DNA of 64,000 nucleotides from Pandoraea commovens (GCF_902459615.1 NZ_CABPSA010000004.1:310001-374000), one strand, 5' to 3'. Positions 18,245 to 26,801 are shown, counted from the first letter of the stretch. Numbers and translations: made by a program. Notes: a model not told the origin generated them from the sequence alone.

Positions 18245-19810
18245 TTACGCTTCTTCGGTGAGCAGCGACACGCCGAGTTGCGCGCGACGCGTGAGCCACG
18301 GCGACGGACGATAACGCTGGTCGCCGTAGAACGATTGCAGATTACGCAGCACCGTGAGCAACTGACGCGCGCCGACGGCGTCGCCCAGTGCAAGCGGTCC
18401 CTTGGCGTAACCGAGACCCAGCGTGACGGCGCGGTCGATGTCGCCCGGCGTCGCGATACGTTGCTGCGCGATATCGGCACCGATGTTCACGATGGTAGCG
18501 ATCACGCGCTGTGCGACGAATCCCGCCGAATCGCGGATCACCGTCACCGGCGTGCCGCCGTGGGCGAACAGCGCGTGGGCGGCGTTGCGCGCGTCGGCTG
18601 TCGTCACGGGCGTGGTCATGAGCGTGTGACGCTTGGCGCCCGCCAGCGGCAGCAGCGTGTCGATGGCGACGGTGCGCGTCGCGTCCAGACCCTGTTCGAC
18701 GGCGCACGTCGTGGCGTCGAAGCCGAGTGGCGTGACGACGATCAGGGCCGTCTCGGACGGCTTCTCACCGCTTTCGATGGTCACCCCCGTCGCACCCAAC
18801 AGCTCGACGACAGCCGCAAAGCCGCGCGTGTCCGCACGGCTCACCCAGACGCTTGCGGGCAACGCGTCCGGCGCGGGGGCTTCGGGCGGCACCTGCTGCT
18901 TGCCGTCGACATAGCGATAGAAGCCTTCGCCGACCTTGCGGCCGAGCAGTCCGCCTGCGAAGCGCACCGCGGTGATCGGCGACGGACGGAAGCGCGCTTC
19001 TTCGTAGAACTGGTGATAGATCGACTCCATCACGGGGTGCGAGACATCGAGCGCCGTGAGGTCGAGGAGTTCGAACGTGCCGAGGCGAAAGCCTGCCTGC
19101 TCGCGCAGGATGCGGTCGATGTCCGCAAAGCTCGCCACGCCTTCGCTTGCCACGCGCAGGCCCTCGGTGTTCATGCCGCGCCCGGCGTGGTTGACGATGA
19201 AGCCCGGCATGTCCTTGCAACGCACGGCCGTGTGGCCCATGCGCTGGCCGAGTGCGAGCAGGGCGTCGCCGACTTCCGGTGCAGTGCGCAGGCCGTCGAT
19301 GACTTCGACCACCTTCATGAGCGGCACCGGGTTGAAGAAGTGATAGCCCGCCACACGCTCGGGACGCTCGCACGCCGCCGCAATCGCCGTAATCGACAAC
19401 GACGACGTGTTGGACGCCAGAATCGCGTCGGCGGCAACGATGCCTTCGAGCGCGCGGAACAGGTCGCGCTTGATCTCGATCTTCTCGATGATCGCCTCGA
19501 CGACGAGATGGCAGTCCGCCAGATCCTCCAGCGCGTTGCACGCGTGCAGGCGTCCCATCGTCGCGTCGACGCTCGCCGCGTCGATCTTGCCCTTGGAGGC
19601 GAGCTTGTCCAGCGTGTCGCGCAGGGCACTCAGCGCGGCTTGTACGGCGGCGGCGTTGGTATCGTATAGCTTGACCGTCAGACCGGCTTGCGCGGCGATC
19701 TGAGCGATGCCACGCCCCATGGCGCCAGCACCGACGATGCCCAGAACGTCGATGGCCTTGCTGGCAGCGGCCGCCACGTTAGACGAAGAAGACGAGGAGG
19801 ATGCAGTCAT
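18245..19810 (-). CDS. paaH: 3-hydroxyacyl-CoA dehydrogenase, PaaH-like
   Basis: The 521-residue enzyme oxidises (S)-3-hydroxyacyl-CoA with NAD; PaaH (PaaC) does this in phenylacetate catabolism. The Rossmann motif is GIVGAGAMGRGIAQIAAQAG, followed by SNTSSLSITAI, the catalytic region GYHFFNPVPLMKVVEVIDG and QRMGHTAVRCKDMPGFIVN. Two 3HCDH C-terminal domains are present, the second ending with GDIDRAVTLGLGYAKGPLAL, as in the ~500-residue PaaH class. The start at 19810 is preferred because the Ser-rich leader and Rossmann fold follow it; the earlier in-frame ATG has no family support. A 12-bp TetR-type palindrome lies ~115 bp upstream. Confidence 0.87.
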   Translation of the reverse strand: MTASSSSSSSNVAAAASKAIDVLGIVGAGAMGRGIAQIAAQAGLTVKLYDTNAAAVQAALSALRDTLDKLASKGKIDAASVDATMGRLHACNALEDLADCHLVVEAIIEKIEIKRDLFRALEGIVAADAILASNTSSLSITAIAAACERPERVAGYHFFNPVPLMKVVEVIDGLRTAPEVGDALLALGQRMGHTAVRCKDMPGFIVNHAGRGMNTEGLRVASEGVASFADIDRILREQAGFRLGTFELLDLTALDVSHPVMESIYHQFYEEARFRPSPITAVRFAGGLLGRKVGEGFYRYVDGKQQVPPEAPAPDALPASVWVSRADTRGFAAVVELLGATGVTIESGEKPSETALIVVTPLGFDATTCAVEQGLDATRTVAIDTLLPLAGAKRHTLMTTPVTTADARNAAHALFAHGGTPVTVIRDSAGFVAQRVIATIVNIGADIAQQRIATPGDIDRAVTLGLGYAKGPLALGDAVGARQLLTVLRNLQSFYGDQRYRPSPWLTRRAQLGVSLLTEEA

Positions 19811-20218
19811 TCGGAGTGTCTCGAAGTTGGTGTCGATGTCGTCGATCGGTATTGTGTGGGCGCTCAGGGGCTGCGCGAGGCGGCTAACCAAGCACTGAGT
19901 GCGCATGACTTGCCATTCTATCGTCCGACCGGTCGGTCGGGAAATGAATTTCCGGCCGAATCGCCAGGCAATGCAAACCGATGCCCAAAACGCGTTGCGG
20001 CTATTGTCGCTGATCTCGCCGCCGTTGCCAGCGCTTGTTCCGCTGGGCGGTCGTTGACGTGGATGCCTGTCTGACGGGCGGGAGGGGCGTGCGCACTGGC
20101 CGAGCGCCGGAATTCGGGACGCCTGCGGTTGAATTCAATTCGCGCATGGCGGGGGCGTGCCGGTACACTTCCGGTACCCGGTGGACGCGTCCACCGGCTC
20201 ACTCACATGGGAGACATC
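19811..20218. other. Divergent intergenic region paaH / GST
   Basis: These 408 bases separate two divergent genes. Apart from the palindrome at 19925-19936 I see no gene, RNA or repeat; short frames here lack ribosome sites or family resemblance. Confidence 0.5.
19925..19936. promoter_or_regulatory. TetR-family (PaaR-like) operator candidate upstream of paaH
   Basis: CCGACCGGTCGG is a perfect 12-bp palindrome inside TCCGACCGGTCGGTCGG. It resembles the ACCGACCGGTCGGT-type box reported, as I recall, for phenylacetate promoters of Burkholderia under the TetR regulator PaaR. Its place ~115 bp upstream of the paaH-like start fits control of that operon, with GST transcribed the other way. No regulator gene lies next to it. 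Confidence 0.6.
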
Positions 20219-20866
20219 ATGTTGAAGCTGTACGGCTTTCCAGTAAGCAACTATTACAACAAGGTTAAGGTTGTGCTGTACGAGAAGGGCGTGCCCTTCG
20301 AAGAGTCCGAATCTATTCCGTGTCAGGACGAGCCGCTGCTGCAATGCTCGCCACTCGGCAAGGTGCCGTATCTGCAAACGGAACAAGGTTTCCTGTCGGA
20401 GTCGCAGGTGATCTGCGATTACCTTGAGGTGACGCATCCGACGCCGGCGCTTTTCTCCAGCGATCCGTGGCGACAGGCCAAGGAACGTGAGTTGCTCACG
20501 ATGCTGGAACTGCATCTGGAGCTGGTGGTGCGTGAAGTGTACGGACAGGCGTTCTTTGGCGGCACGGCGTCGGAAGGCACGCGCAGCCGCACGGAGAAGC
20601 TGCTGCGCCGGAACATCGTCGCCTTCAAGCGACTTGCGAAATTCGCACCGTACGTCGCGGGCGACACGTTCACGATGGCCGACATCGCGGCGGGCATCCA
20701 TCTGCCGATTCTCGGGATGGCCACGCAAGCCGTCTATGGCGAAGACTTCCTGCAAGCCGCCGATATCGACTGGAAGGCATACACGAAGCGACTCGCTGAA
20801 CGTGAATCGTTCCAGCGTGTGCGCGCCGAACAGAAGGCTTATCAGCAGGCGAAGAAAGCCGGGTAA
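20219..20866 (+). CDS. Glutathione S-transferase family protein
   Basis: The 215-residue protein starts MLKLYGFPVSNYYNKVKVVL with a thioredoxin-fold N-domain, cis-Pro motif LGKVPYLQTEQGFLSESQVI and C-domain motif VAGDTFTMADIAAGIHLP containing the conserved helix-capping Asp. Soluble cytosolic GSTs of this type conjugate or reduce electrophiles with glutathione; substrate unknown. ATG 20219 has GGGAGA 4-9 nt upstream; an earlier ATG at 20207 is nearer to nothing resembling a ribosome site. It is monocistronic, divergent from the paaH operon and convergent with the aminotransferase gene. Confidence 0.85.
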   Translation: MLKLYGFPVSNYYNKVKVVLYEKGVPFEESESIPCQDEPLLQCSPLGKVPYLQTEQGFLSESQVICDYLEVTHPTPALFSSDPWRQAKERELLTMLELHLELVVREVYGQAFFGGTASEGTRSRTEKLLRRNIVAFKRLAKFAPYVAGDTFTMADIAAGIHLPILGMATQAVYGEDFLQAADIDWKAYTKRLAERESFQRVRAEQKAYQQAKKAG

Positions 20867-20887
20867 GTTGTTTGGACCGTAAAACGA

Positions 20888-20918
20888 AACGGCCGCCATC
20901 CGAGGGATGGCGGCCGTT
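20888..20918. terminator. Bidirectional terminator between GST and aminotransferase genes
   Basis: A perfect 13-bp stem AACGGCCGCCATC/GATGGCGGCCGTT closes a CGAGG loop, with A-rich sequence before and T-rich sequence after. It can serve both convergent genes. Confidence 0.88.
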
Positions 20919-20961
20919 ATCGTTTGGGATGGTTTGGGCGACCTGGCGCCCGGCGTCGTGC

Positions 20962-22149
20962 TTAGATCTTCGCCAGACGCGTGAGTGCTTCACGCAGCGT
21001 GTCGTCCTGCTTCGCGAAGCAGAAACGCACCACGCCCGACTCGTGCGGCTCGTGATAGAACGCCGAGACCGGAATCGCGGCAACACCGATTTCGCCCGTC
21101 AGCCACAGCGCGAAGTCGGCTTCGCTCATATCGCTGATCGCGCTGTAGTCCACGCACTGGAAGTAGGTGCCTTCGCACGGCAGCAGCTTGAAGCGCGTAC
21201 CGGCCAGACCTTCGCGGAACAGATCGCGCTTCTTCTGATAAAAGCCCGCCAGTTCGAGATACGGCGACGGATCGCGCATGTAGTCGGCCAGACCGACCTG
21301 CATCGGCGTGTTCACGGTGAACACGTTGAACTGATGCACCTTGCGGAATTCTGCGGACAAGGCGGCCGGTGCGGCCACGAAACCGACCTTCCAGCCTGTG
21401 ACGTGATACGTCTTGCCGAAGCTCGACACGATGAAACTGCGACGTGCAAGCTCGGGGTGGCGTGCCACGCTCTCGTGACGCTTGCCGTCGTACACCATGT
21501 GTTCGTAGACCTCGTCCGAGATCAGCAGAATGTCGGTGCCTGCCACGATCTCGGACAACTTCACGAGGTCCTGCTCATGCCACACCGTACCGCTCGGGTT
21601 GTGCGGCGTGTTGAACAGGATCAGACGCGTACGCGGCGTAATGGCCGCGGCCAGCTTGTCGAACGGAATACGGAACTCGGGGGCTTCGAGTGTGATGAAC
21701 ACCGGCTTGCCGCCCGCCAGCTCGATCGACGGCACATAGCTGTCGTACGTCGGCTCGAACACGATCACTTCGTCGCCCGGGTGCACGGTGGCGAGAATCG
21801 CAGTGAGCAACGCCTGCGTCGCCCCGGCCGTCACCGTGATTTCGGTGTTCCAGTCGTACGGCTGTCCGTAAAGCTTGCCGATCTTGTCGGCGATGGCCTG
21901 ACGCAGCGCGGGCACGCCAGCCATCGGCGGGTATTGGTTATGGTCTTCGCGCATGGCACGCGCCACGGCGTCCACGATCTTCGGATCGCACGAGAAATCG
22001 GGGAAGCCCTGACCCAGATTCACCGCCTGCTTCTCGGCAGCGAGCGCCGACATGACGGTGAAAATGGTGGTGCCGACGTTCGGCAGACGCGACGTGAGCG
22101 GCGGGGCAACCAGCGCAGGCGTGGTGGATCCAGTGTGAGGCGCGTTCAT
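20962..22149 (-). CDS. PLP-dependent aminotransferase, YbdL (methionine aminotransferase)-like
   Basis: The 395-residue class I/II aminotransferase matches the YbdL/KAT group that transfers the amino group of methionine and aromatic amino acids to 2-oxo acids. Visible features: VNLGQGFPDFSCDP near the N-terminus, TAGATQALLTAI for PLP phosphate contacts, FNTPHNPSGTVW with the substrate Asn/Pro, DEVYEHMVYDG, the Schiff-base Lys in SSFGKTYHVTGWKVGF, and the carboxylate-binding Arg in GVVRFCFAKQDD. ATG 22149 gives a ~30-residue leader before the core, usual for the family. Single gene, convergent with the GST gene. Confidence 0.88.
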   Translation of the reverse strand: MNAPHTGSTTPALVAPPLTSRLPNVGTTIFTVMSALAAEKQAVNLGQGFPDFSCDPKIVDAVARAMREDHNQYPPMAGVPALRQAIADKIGKLYGQPYDWNTEITVTAGATQALLTAILATVHPGDEVIVFEPTYDSYVPSIELAGGKPVFITLEAPEFRIPFDKLAAAITPRTRLILFNTPHNPSGTVWHEQDLVKLSEIVAGTDILLISDEVYEHMVYDGKRHESVARHPELARRSFIVSSFGKTYHVTGWKVGFVAAPAALSAEFRKVHQFNVFTVNTPMQVGLADYMRDPSPYLELAGFYQKKRDLFREGLAGTRFKLLPCEGTYFQCVDYSAISDMSEADFALWLTGEIGVAAIPVSAFYHEPHESGVVRFCFAKQDDTLREALTRLAKI

Positions 22150-22233
22150 GTGAAAGATGGACGAAGCAGTGATCAGGCCGCCATTCTACCGCCGTCGCGC
22201 CCGGCCTGCGGGCGGGGGCGCTTAACGGCCAAC

Positions 22234-22746
22234 TTAACCACCAACCACGAGCAATGACGTAAAAGCGCTCGCCGTCACGATGCGAAAGCCGAACTGACGC
22301 GCCACCCGGCTACGTAGCTTCAGTACGGCTTTGTCCTTGCTGACGAGCCAGTGCGCGTGTCCGTCGCGTGCCGCTTCGAGGAACTTCTGATCGTCCCGGT
22401 CGCGGCAGAGCGGCAGTTGTGCGGGCGGTGCGGCGTCTTCCGGGACGACGATCCGGTGCGTGTGCGCATCGACCCAGGCGAGGGCGGCGTCGTTGTCGAT
22501 CTCACGCGAGGCAAATTGAGGGTAGGTCAGCACGACAGCCAGTTCGTCGCGACACCGCTGGGCCATGAGGGCCATGAGACGGTGCTCGACAAGCGCGTCG
22601 CGCACGGGGCGGGCAATCGGGTCGTCGAACACGAGCAGATCGATCCAGACATTGGTGTCGAGCACCACGCGCGGCGGCGTGGCGAGGGTGTCGAGATGCT
22701 CGGCGAAGGCCCGCTCGGCGGGCGTGGCAACAGCGTTTTGAAGCAT
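22234..22746 (-). CDS. PIN-domain protein (putative ribonuclease)
   Basis: The product of about 170 residues has PIN-domain features: first acidic strand RVVLDTNVWIDLLVFDD, a middle helix with Glu in RDELAVVLTYPQF, and the C-terminal LCRDRDDQKFLEAARDG where acidic residues chelate metal. The family degrades RNA, often as a toxin. No antitoxin gene is adjacent, so a toxin-antitoxin role is not supported. The start is uncertain: ATG 22746 fits homologue length but lacks a ribosome site, and the frame stays open to ATG 22830, which would overlap the divergent yaaA start. Confidence 0.8.
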   Translation of the reverse strand: MLQNAVATPAERAFAEHLDTLATPPRVVLDTNVWIDLLVFDDPIARPVRDALVEHRLMALMAQRCRDELAVVLTYPQFASREIDNDAALAWVDAHTHRIVVPEDAAPPAQLPLCRDRDDQKFLEAARDGHAHWLVSKDKAVLKLRSRVARQFGFRIVTASAFTSLLVVGG

Positions 22747-22804
22747 TGGATAGAATGACGGTTTTACGTTAATTTCCTGCGCAGGCAGGAACGCCTCACC
22801 CGAT

Positions 22805-23584
22805 ATGATAATTGTTCTCTCGCCGGCCAAATCGCTCGACTACGAAACGCCGCCGCACGTGAGCACGCACACTGTGCCTCAGTTCGTCGATGACGCGGCC
22901 GAATTGATCGAAGGCCTGCGCGAACTGAGCCCGGCACAGGTCGGCTCGCTGATGAGCATTTCCGACCCGCTTGCCGCGCTCAACGCGACGCGCTACGCCG
23001 AATGGTCGCCGCGCTTCGATACCTCCAACGCCAAGCAAGCCGTGCTCGCCTTTAACGGCGACGTCTACGAAGGGCTCTCCGCTCGCACGCTCGACGCCAC
23101 GCAGCTCGACTTCGCACAGAAGCATCTGCGTATCCTGTCGGGCCTGTACGGCGTGTTGCGTCCGCTCGATCTGCTTCAGCCGTACCGTCTCGAGATGGGC
23201 ACGCGCTTCGCAAACAAGCGTGGTCGCGATCTGTATGCCTTCTGGGGCGAGCGTGTCACGCAGACGATCAACGCGTCGCTCGCCGAGCATAGCGAGACGC
23301 GCCGCGTGCTCGTGAATCTGGCGTCCGAGGAGTACTTCAAGGTCGTCAAACGCCGTCTGGTCAATGCACCGGTCATCACGCCGGTGTTCGAAGACTGGAA
23401 GAGTGGCAAGTACAAGATCATCAGCTTTTACGCCAAGCGCGCGCGCGGGCTGATGGCGCGTTACGCTATCGAGCGCGGTGTGACCGATGTGCAGCAACTC
23501 AAGGCGTTCGACACCGAGGGCTACGCGTTCGACGACAGCGTGTCGAACGATTCGCTCTGGGTGTTCCGCCGCCGCGTGGCCTGA
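22805..23584 (+). CDS. yaaA: Peroxide stress protein YaaA (DUF328)
   Basis: The 259-residue protein starts [20 protein letters not shown], the family hallmark, and carries [53 protein letters not shown] and the C-terminal [13 protein letters not shown]. YaaA lowers free iron during peroxide stress in E. coli and binds DNA; length is typical. Weak AGGAA lies about 14 nt upstream, and the start coincides with the family start. It is divergent from the PIN gene with a short shared promoter region and ends at a strong terminator. Confidence 0.93.
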   Translation: MIIVLSPAKSLDYETPPHVSTHTVPQFVDDAAELIEGLRELSPAQVGSLMSISDPLAALNATRYAEWSPRFDTSNAKQAVLAFNGDVYEGLSARTLDATQLDFAQKHLRILSGLYGVLRPLDLLQPYRLEMGTRFANKRGRDLYAFWGERVTQTINASLAEHSETRRVLVNLASEEYFKVVKRRLVNAPVITPVFEDWKSGKYKIISFYAKRARGLMARYAIERGVTDVQQLKAFDTEGYAFDDSVSNDSLWVFRRRVA

Positions 23585-23600
23585 CGCCAGCCTGACCCGC

Positions 23601-23626
23601 GCCCCGGGCAAGATCCCGGGGCTTTT
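23601..23626 (+). terminator. Rho-independent terminator after yaaA
   Basis: GCCCCGGG/CCCGGGGC forms a perfect 8-bp stem around CAAGAT, followed by TTTT. It lies 17 bp after the yaaA stop. Confidence 0.88.
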
Positions 23627-23649
23627 CATTTTCGCCAGCGAGATCCGTC

Positions 23650-24798
23650 ATGACCGTCCAAATCAGCAGCCGATTCGACAGCGGCGCCATCCATGTGGTG
23701 AGCGCCGAGCGCGCCGACGATATCCATGTGCGCATCGCGCAAGACGGCGCGGCCGAATTCGCACAGTGGTTCCATTTCCGCGTGCAAGGGGTGGGCGGCG
23801 TGCCTTGCCGCATCGTCTTCGATAACGCTGGGCAGACGTCCTATCCGCGCGGCTGGGAGAACTATCGCGCGGTGGCGTCGTACGACCGCGTGACGTGGTT
23901 CCGCGTGCCGACGTCTTACGACGGGCAAGTGATGACGGTGGCCTTCACGCCGGAACACGATAGCGTCTATCTCGCATATTTCGAGCCGTATGCGGAGGAG
24001 CGTCATCTGGCGTTGCTCGGCACGGCGCAGAATTCGTCGCGCGTGAGTTCGCGCTCACTGGGGCAGACCATCGACGGGCGCGACATGACGTTGCTCACGG
24101 TGGGCGAGCCGCGCGCGGGCAAGCGCAATATCTGGGTGATTGCGCGTCAGCATCCCGGCGAGACGATGGCGGAGTGGTTTGTGGAAGGCATGCTGCGTCG
24201 TTTGCTCGGTGCGGGCGACTGGGCCGGCGATCCGCTCGCGACGGCGTTGCTCGACGAAGCGGTGTTCCACGTCGTGCCGAACATGAATCCCGACGGCTCG
24301 GCGCGCGGTAATCTGCGCACCAATGCGACGGGCGCGAACCTCAACCGCGAATGGCTTGAGCCGGACCTCGTGCGCAGTCCCGAAGTGCATCATGTGCGCG
24401 CCGCCATCGAGGCGACCGGTTGCGATATGTTCTTCGACATCCACGGCGACGAAGCGCTGCCCTACGTCTTCCTGGCGGGTAACGACGGTGTCGAGTGGGG
24501 CACGGAGGCGGTGCTGGCGCGCGAGAAGGCGTTCAGCGAGCGCTTCAAGGCGGCGAGCCTCGACTTCCAGGACAAGTTCGGCTACCCCCCGGGCAAGCAC
24601 GGCATGGAGTCGCTCAAGCTGGCGTCGAAGTGGGTGGCGCATCGCTTCGGTTGCCTATCGCTCACACTGGAGATGCCATTCAAGGACAACGCCAACCGGC
24701 CTGATTCGCAAGTCGGTTGGAGCGGTGCACGAAGTGCGGCTCTCGGGGCGTCGATGCTCGCCGCGATCTGGGCGCAGATGCAAGCCGACCAGGCGTGA
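23650..24798 (+). CDS. M14-family zinc carboxypeptidase, cytosolic type
   Basis: This 382-residue protein resembles the cytosolic M14 carboxypeptidases (AGBL/CCP-like bacterial group). An N-terminal beta domain (~1-120) contains WFHFRVQGVGGVPCRIVFDN. In the catalytic domain the zinc ligands are in RQHPGETMAEWF (H and E) and FFDIHGDEALPYVF (H); the substrate-binding region is NPDGSARGNLRTNATGANLN; the general-base Glu is in SLTLEMPFKDN. There is no signal peptide, so it acts in the cytoplasm on unknown peptides. ATG 23650 follows GAGAT. It is a single gene between two terminators. Confidence 0.9.
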   Translation: MTVQISSRFDSGAIHVVSAERADDIHVRIAQDGAAEFAQWFHFRVQGVGGVPCRIVFDNAGQTSYPRGWENYRAVASYDRVTWFRVPTSYDGQVMTVAFTPEHDSVYLAYFEPYAEERHLALLGTAQNSSRVSSRSLGQTIDGRDMTLLTVGEPRAGKRNIWVIARQHPGETMAEWFVEGMLRRLLGAGDWAGDPLATALLDEAVFHVVPNMNPDGSARGNLRTNATGANLNREWLEPDLVRSPEVHHVRAAIEATGCDMFFDIHGDEALPYVFLAGNDGVEWGTEAVLAREKAFSERFKAASLDFQDKFGYPPGKHGMESLKLASKWVAHRFGCLSLTLEMPFKDNANRPDSQVGWSGARSAALGASMLAAIWAQMQADQA

Positions 24799-24829
24799 AA
24801 AGCAGTCGAAACGCCCAAAACGCATGATG

Positions 24830-24857
24830 TAACGCCAAGGGCGTGTCCTTGGCGTTA
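24830..24857 (+). terminator. Hairpin after the M14 gene
   Basis: TAACGCCAAGG/CCTTGGCGTTA is a perfect 11-bp stem with a GCGTGT loop. It lacks a T tract but sits 31 bp after the stop codon and may act with the next hairpin. Confidence 0.5.
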
Positions 24858-24874
24858 CAGAATCTGACAGTGAC

Positions 24875-24906
24875 GGGGACGCAGCGCGTCCCCATTTCGT
24901 TTTGTC
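24875..24906 (+). terminator. Second hairpin, terminator-like, just before the HTH-repeat gene
   Basis: GGGGACG/CGTCCCC encloses CAGCG and is followed by ATTTCGTTTTG. It ends immediately before the AGGGGA ribosome site of the next gene, so it may end M14 transcription or act in the leader of the HTH-repeat gene. Confidence 0.5.
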
Positions 24907-24916
24907 AGGGGACAGC

Positions 24917-26719
24917 ATGCGTATCGGATTCGACGCGGGCAACGGGCATTCCCTCGCCCCCTCCGCTCAATGGGTGCCTGAAGCGCCCGCGACCTTGTTC
25001 TCCACGTTCTCATCGGCCTGGCAAGGTTTGCGTCAGGCCGAATCGCACATCGAGAGTCTCGAAGGGGGCGCGTGGGAAGCCCATCACGGGCGCTCTTACG
25101 CTCCCGATCCGTCGCACGAACTTCCGTTGAGGCCGCCTCCGGTCGCCACGCCGGTGGAGTTCACGCAAATCATGGCCGAAGTCTGTGCGGCGCATGAGAG
25201 GCCGCCGCCGGTCGCCACGCCGGTGGAGTTCACGCGAATCATGGCCGAAGTCTGTGCGGCACATGAGAGGCCGCCTCCGGTCGCCACGCCGGTGGAGTGC
25301 ACGCAAATCATGGCCGAAGTCTATGCGACGCATGAGAGGCCGCGGCCGGTCGCTACGCCTGCGGAGTTCACACAAATCATGACCAATGTCCGTGCGGCTC
25401 ACGAGGCCAGAGCGTTGGGTCCCGACGGCGCTTCGTGGCAAAAGACGTCGCCCCACGTCCCGTGTGCAGAACGGAATCTGACGCCCACTGACATTCATGG
25501 GATCGTGGCGCGCTTGCGTGAACAGCGAATGGTCTATGCAGGCGGTCGCCCCGTAGGCCTCGCCACGATAATACCTTCGGGGCAACCGCCGATGTCCGGC
25601 ACGGACGCCGGGCCCGCCGCCTTCTCAGCAGCATTGGTGTTGGTGCAGACGCAGTCCGATCGGGTGACGACGAATGAAGTGCCGCGGGACACATCGCAAA
25701 ATGCCTCGCGTGGAAGGGGGCGCACCAAAGTGACAGGCGAGCTCTTGCGCCGCATTGAGGCCCTGGGCGCGAGTGGCATAGCGGCCAAGGGCGGAATCGA
25801 TCGGATAGCGGACGAACATGGCATTGCGCAAAGCACGTTGAGAGCCTACATCTCCAAGTGCGGCAAGCTGTCCCCGGAGGGGAGCGACCGGGCGGCTGAA
25901 CCCGGCCAGTTCCGCACTGAAAAGGTGACCATCGGCTTGTTGCGGGCCCTCGAAAAGATGGGGACTCATCGTATCAAGTCGAGGGGCGGCCTTCGCGCCA
26001 TTGCCCGGGACGAGGGTATTCCGTACCGCACCCTGAAGGGTTACGTCGACCGGCACGGCAAGCCAACAGCTTTGGGGCGCGCAAGACTGCTTGACGACGG
26101 TGATCCCACTCGCCGTGCCAAAAAGGTGCCGGTGACGCCGGAATTGCTGCATATCATTCTGCGGCTTGGCGCGAACGGTATTCGCGCTGCAGGAGGACTG
26201 CGTGTTCTGGCGGACCGACATAACGTCTTCCTGAGCAGCCTGAGAAGTCACGTCAACGGCAAAGGCGTGTTGGGACACCTCGGAATTCGCATGATGAAGG
26301 TGGGGTGGCGCCCGCGCCTTTCCAAGATATCCAATGAGCTGTTGCGCGATATCGAGGCGTTGGGGCCGCGAGGCATCAAGGCGGCGGGCGGACTTGCCGT
26401 CGTGGCGAAGGAGAACCACGTAGCGTTTGACACGTTAAGAGGCTACATCGACTGCCGTGGCCAGTTGACTCCCCTTGGGCGGGCCAGACTCTACGGCATA
26501 GATCCGTCCCACACGAACAAAGTCACGCCGACGCTGCTCAGGGAGATCCAGGCGCTAGGCAAGCAGGGCATCGCGTCCGAGGGCGGGCTGGATGCCCTGG
26601 CGAGCAAACGAGGCGTTGCGCCGCACATTCTGAGGCACTACGTCACGTTCGGCGGAAAGTTGAAACATCCGGGACGCGTCATGATGGCGAGATTCGAGTC
26701 GAACAACGTCGGCGCATAG
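24917..26719 (+). CDS. 600-residue protein with five HTH-like repeats and a 23-residue tandem repeat
   Basis: No family recognised. ATG 24917 has AGGGGA 4 nt upstream; the frame also opens at a TTG 15 bases earlier. Layout: unique N-terminus (1-71), four tandem 23-residue repeats (72-163; unit RPPPVATPVEFTQIMAEVC plus AAHE), a linker (164-270, polar, ending GRGRT), then five repeats of 65-67 residues at 271-335, 336-402, 403-468, 469-534 and 535-600. Repeat consensus: KVT..LLR.IEALG..GI, then A.GGL..IA...GV...TL, then R.YV...GKL...GRARL. The GGL-IA-x-GV-x-TL-x-YV part reads as a helix-turn-helix, so each unit could bind DNA, or the array could be a helical scaffold. No signal peptide or membrane helix. 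It stands alone between hairpins. Secreted effector, nucleoid protein or regulator are all open. Confidence 0.85.
   Translation: MRIGFDAGNGHSLAPSAQWVPEAPATLFSTFSSAWQGLRQAESHIESLEGGAWEAHHGRSYAPDPSHELPLRPPPVATPVEFTQIMAEVCAAHERPPPVATPVEFTRIMAEVCAAHERPPPVATPVECTQIMAEVYATHERPRPVATPAEFTQIMTNVRAAHEARALGPDGASWQKTSPHVPCAERNLTPTDIHGIVARLREQRMVYAGGRPVGLATIIPSGQPPMSGTDAGPAAFSAALVLVQTQSDRVTTNEVPRDTSQNASRGRGRTKVTGELLRRIEALGASGIAAKGGIDRIADEHGIAQSTLRAYISKCGKLSPEGSDRAAEPGQFRTEKVTIGLLRALEKMGTHRIKSRGGLRAIARDEGIPYRTLKGYVDRHGKPTALGRARLLDDGDPTRRAKKVPVTPELLHIILRLGANGIRAAGGLRVLADRHNVFLSSLRSHVNGKGVLGHLGIRMMKVGWRPRLSKISNELLRDIEALGPRGIKAAGGLAVVAKENHVAFDTLRGYIDCRGQLTPLGRARLYGIDPSHTNKVTPTLLREIQALGKQGIASEGGLDALASKRGVAPHILRHYVTFGGKLKHPGRVMMARFESNNVGA
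25130..25405 (+). repeat. Four tandem 69-bp units
   Basis: Four head-to-tail 69-bp units encode 23-residue repeats starting RPPPVATPVEFT. Units 1-3 differ at only a few positions each; unit 4 is more diverged (RPRPVATPAEFTQIMTNVRA). The near identity of units 1-3 points to recent expansion and to likely copy-number variation between strains. Confidence 0.93.
25727..26716 (+). repeat. Five ~198-bp coding repeats (HTH-like units)
   Basis: The region encodes five 65-67 residue units visible at protein level but strongly diverged in DNA, unlike the upstream 69-bp array, so this array is older. Conserved positions: LL near unit residue 6, ALG, GI, GGL, A, TLR, YV and G-K-L. Unit 3 is the most diverged (SSLRSHVNGKG). 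Confidence 0.85.
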
Positions 26720-26775
26720 TGCACGCGACGCGTCAGTGATGGCCCTGTCGAATGCACGTGAACAGGCGTGACGAA

Positions 26776-26801
26776 GCGTAGCGCGATCTCTCGCGCTACG
26801 C
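26776..26801. terminator. Hairpin between the HTH-repeat gene and the BspC-like gene
   Basis: GCGTAGCGCGA/TCGCGCTACGC is a perfect 11-bp stem with a TCTC loop, lying between convergent genes. No clear T tract, so termination is probable rather than certain. Confidence 0.5.

Noticed and set aside
17510-19669. A 719-codon open frame on the plus strand
   Set aside because: It is antisense to the PaaG-like and PaaH-like genes and its product is Arg/His/Gln-rich without motifs.
22234-22746. PIN protein as a toxin of a toxin-antitoxin pair
   Set aside because: No small antitoxin gene overlaps or adjoins it; the neighbours are yaaA and an aminotransferase.
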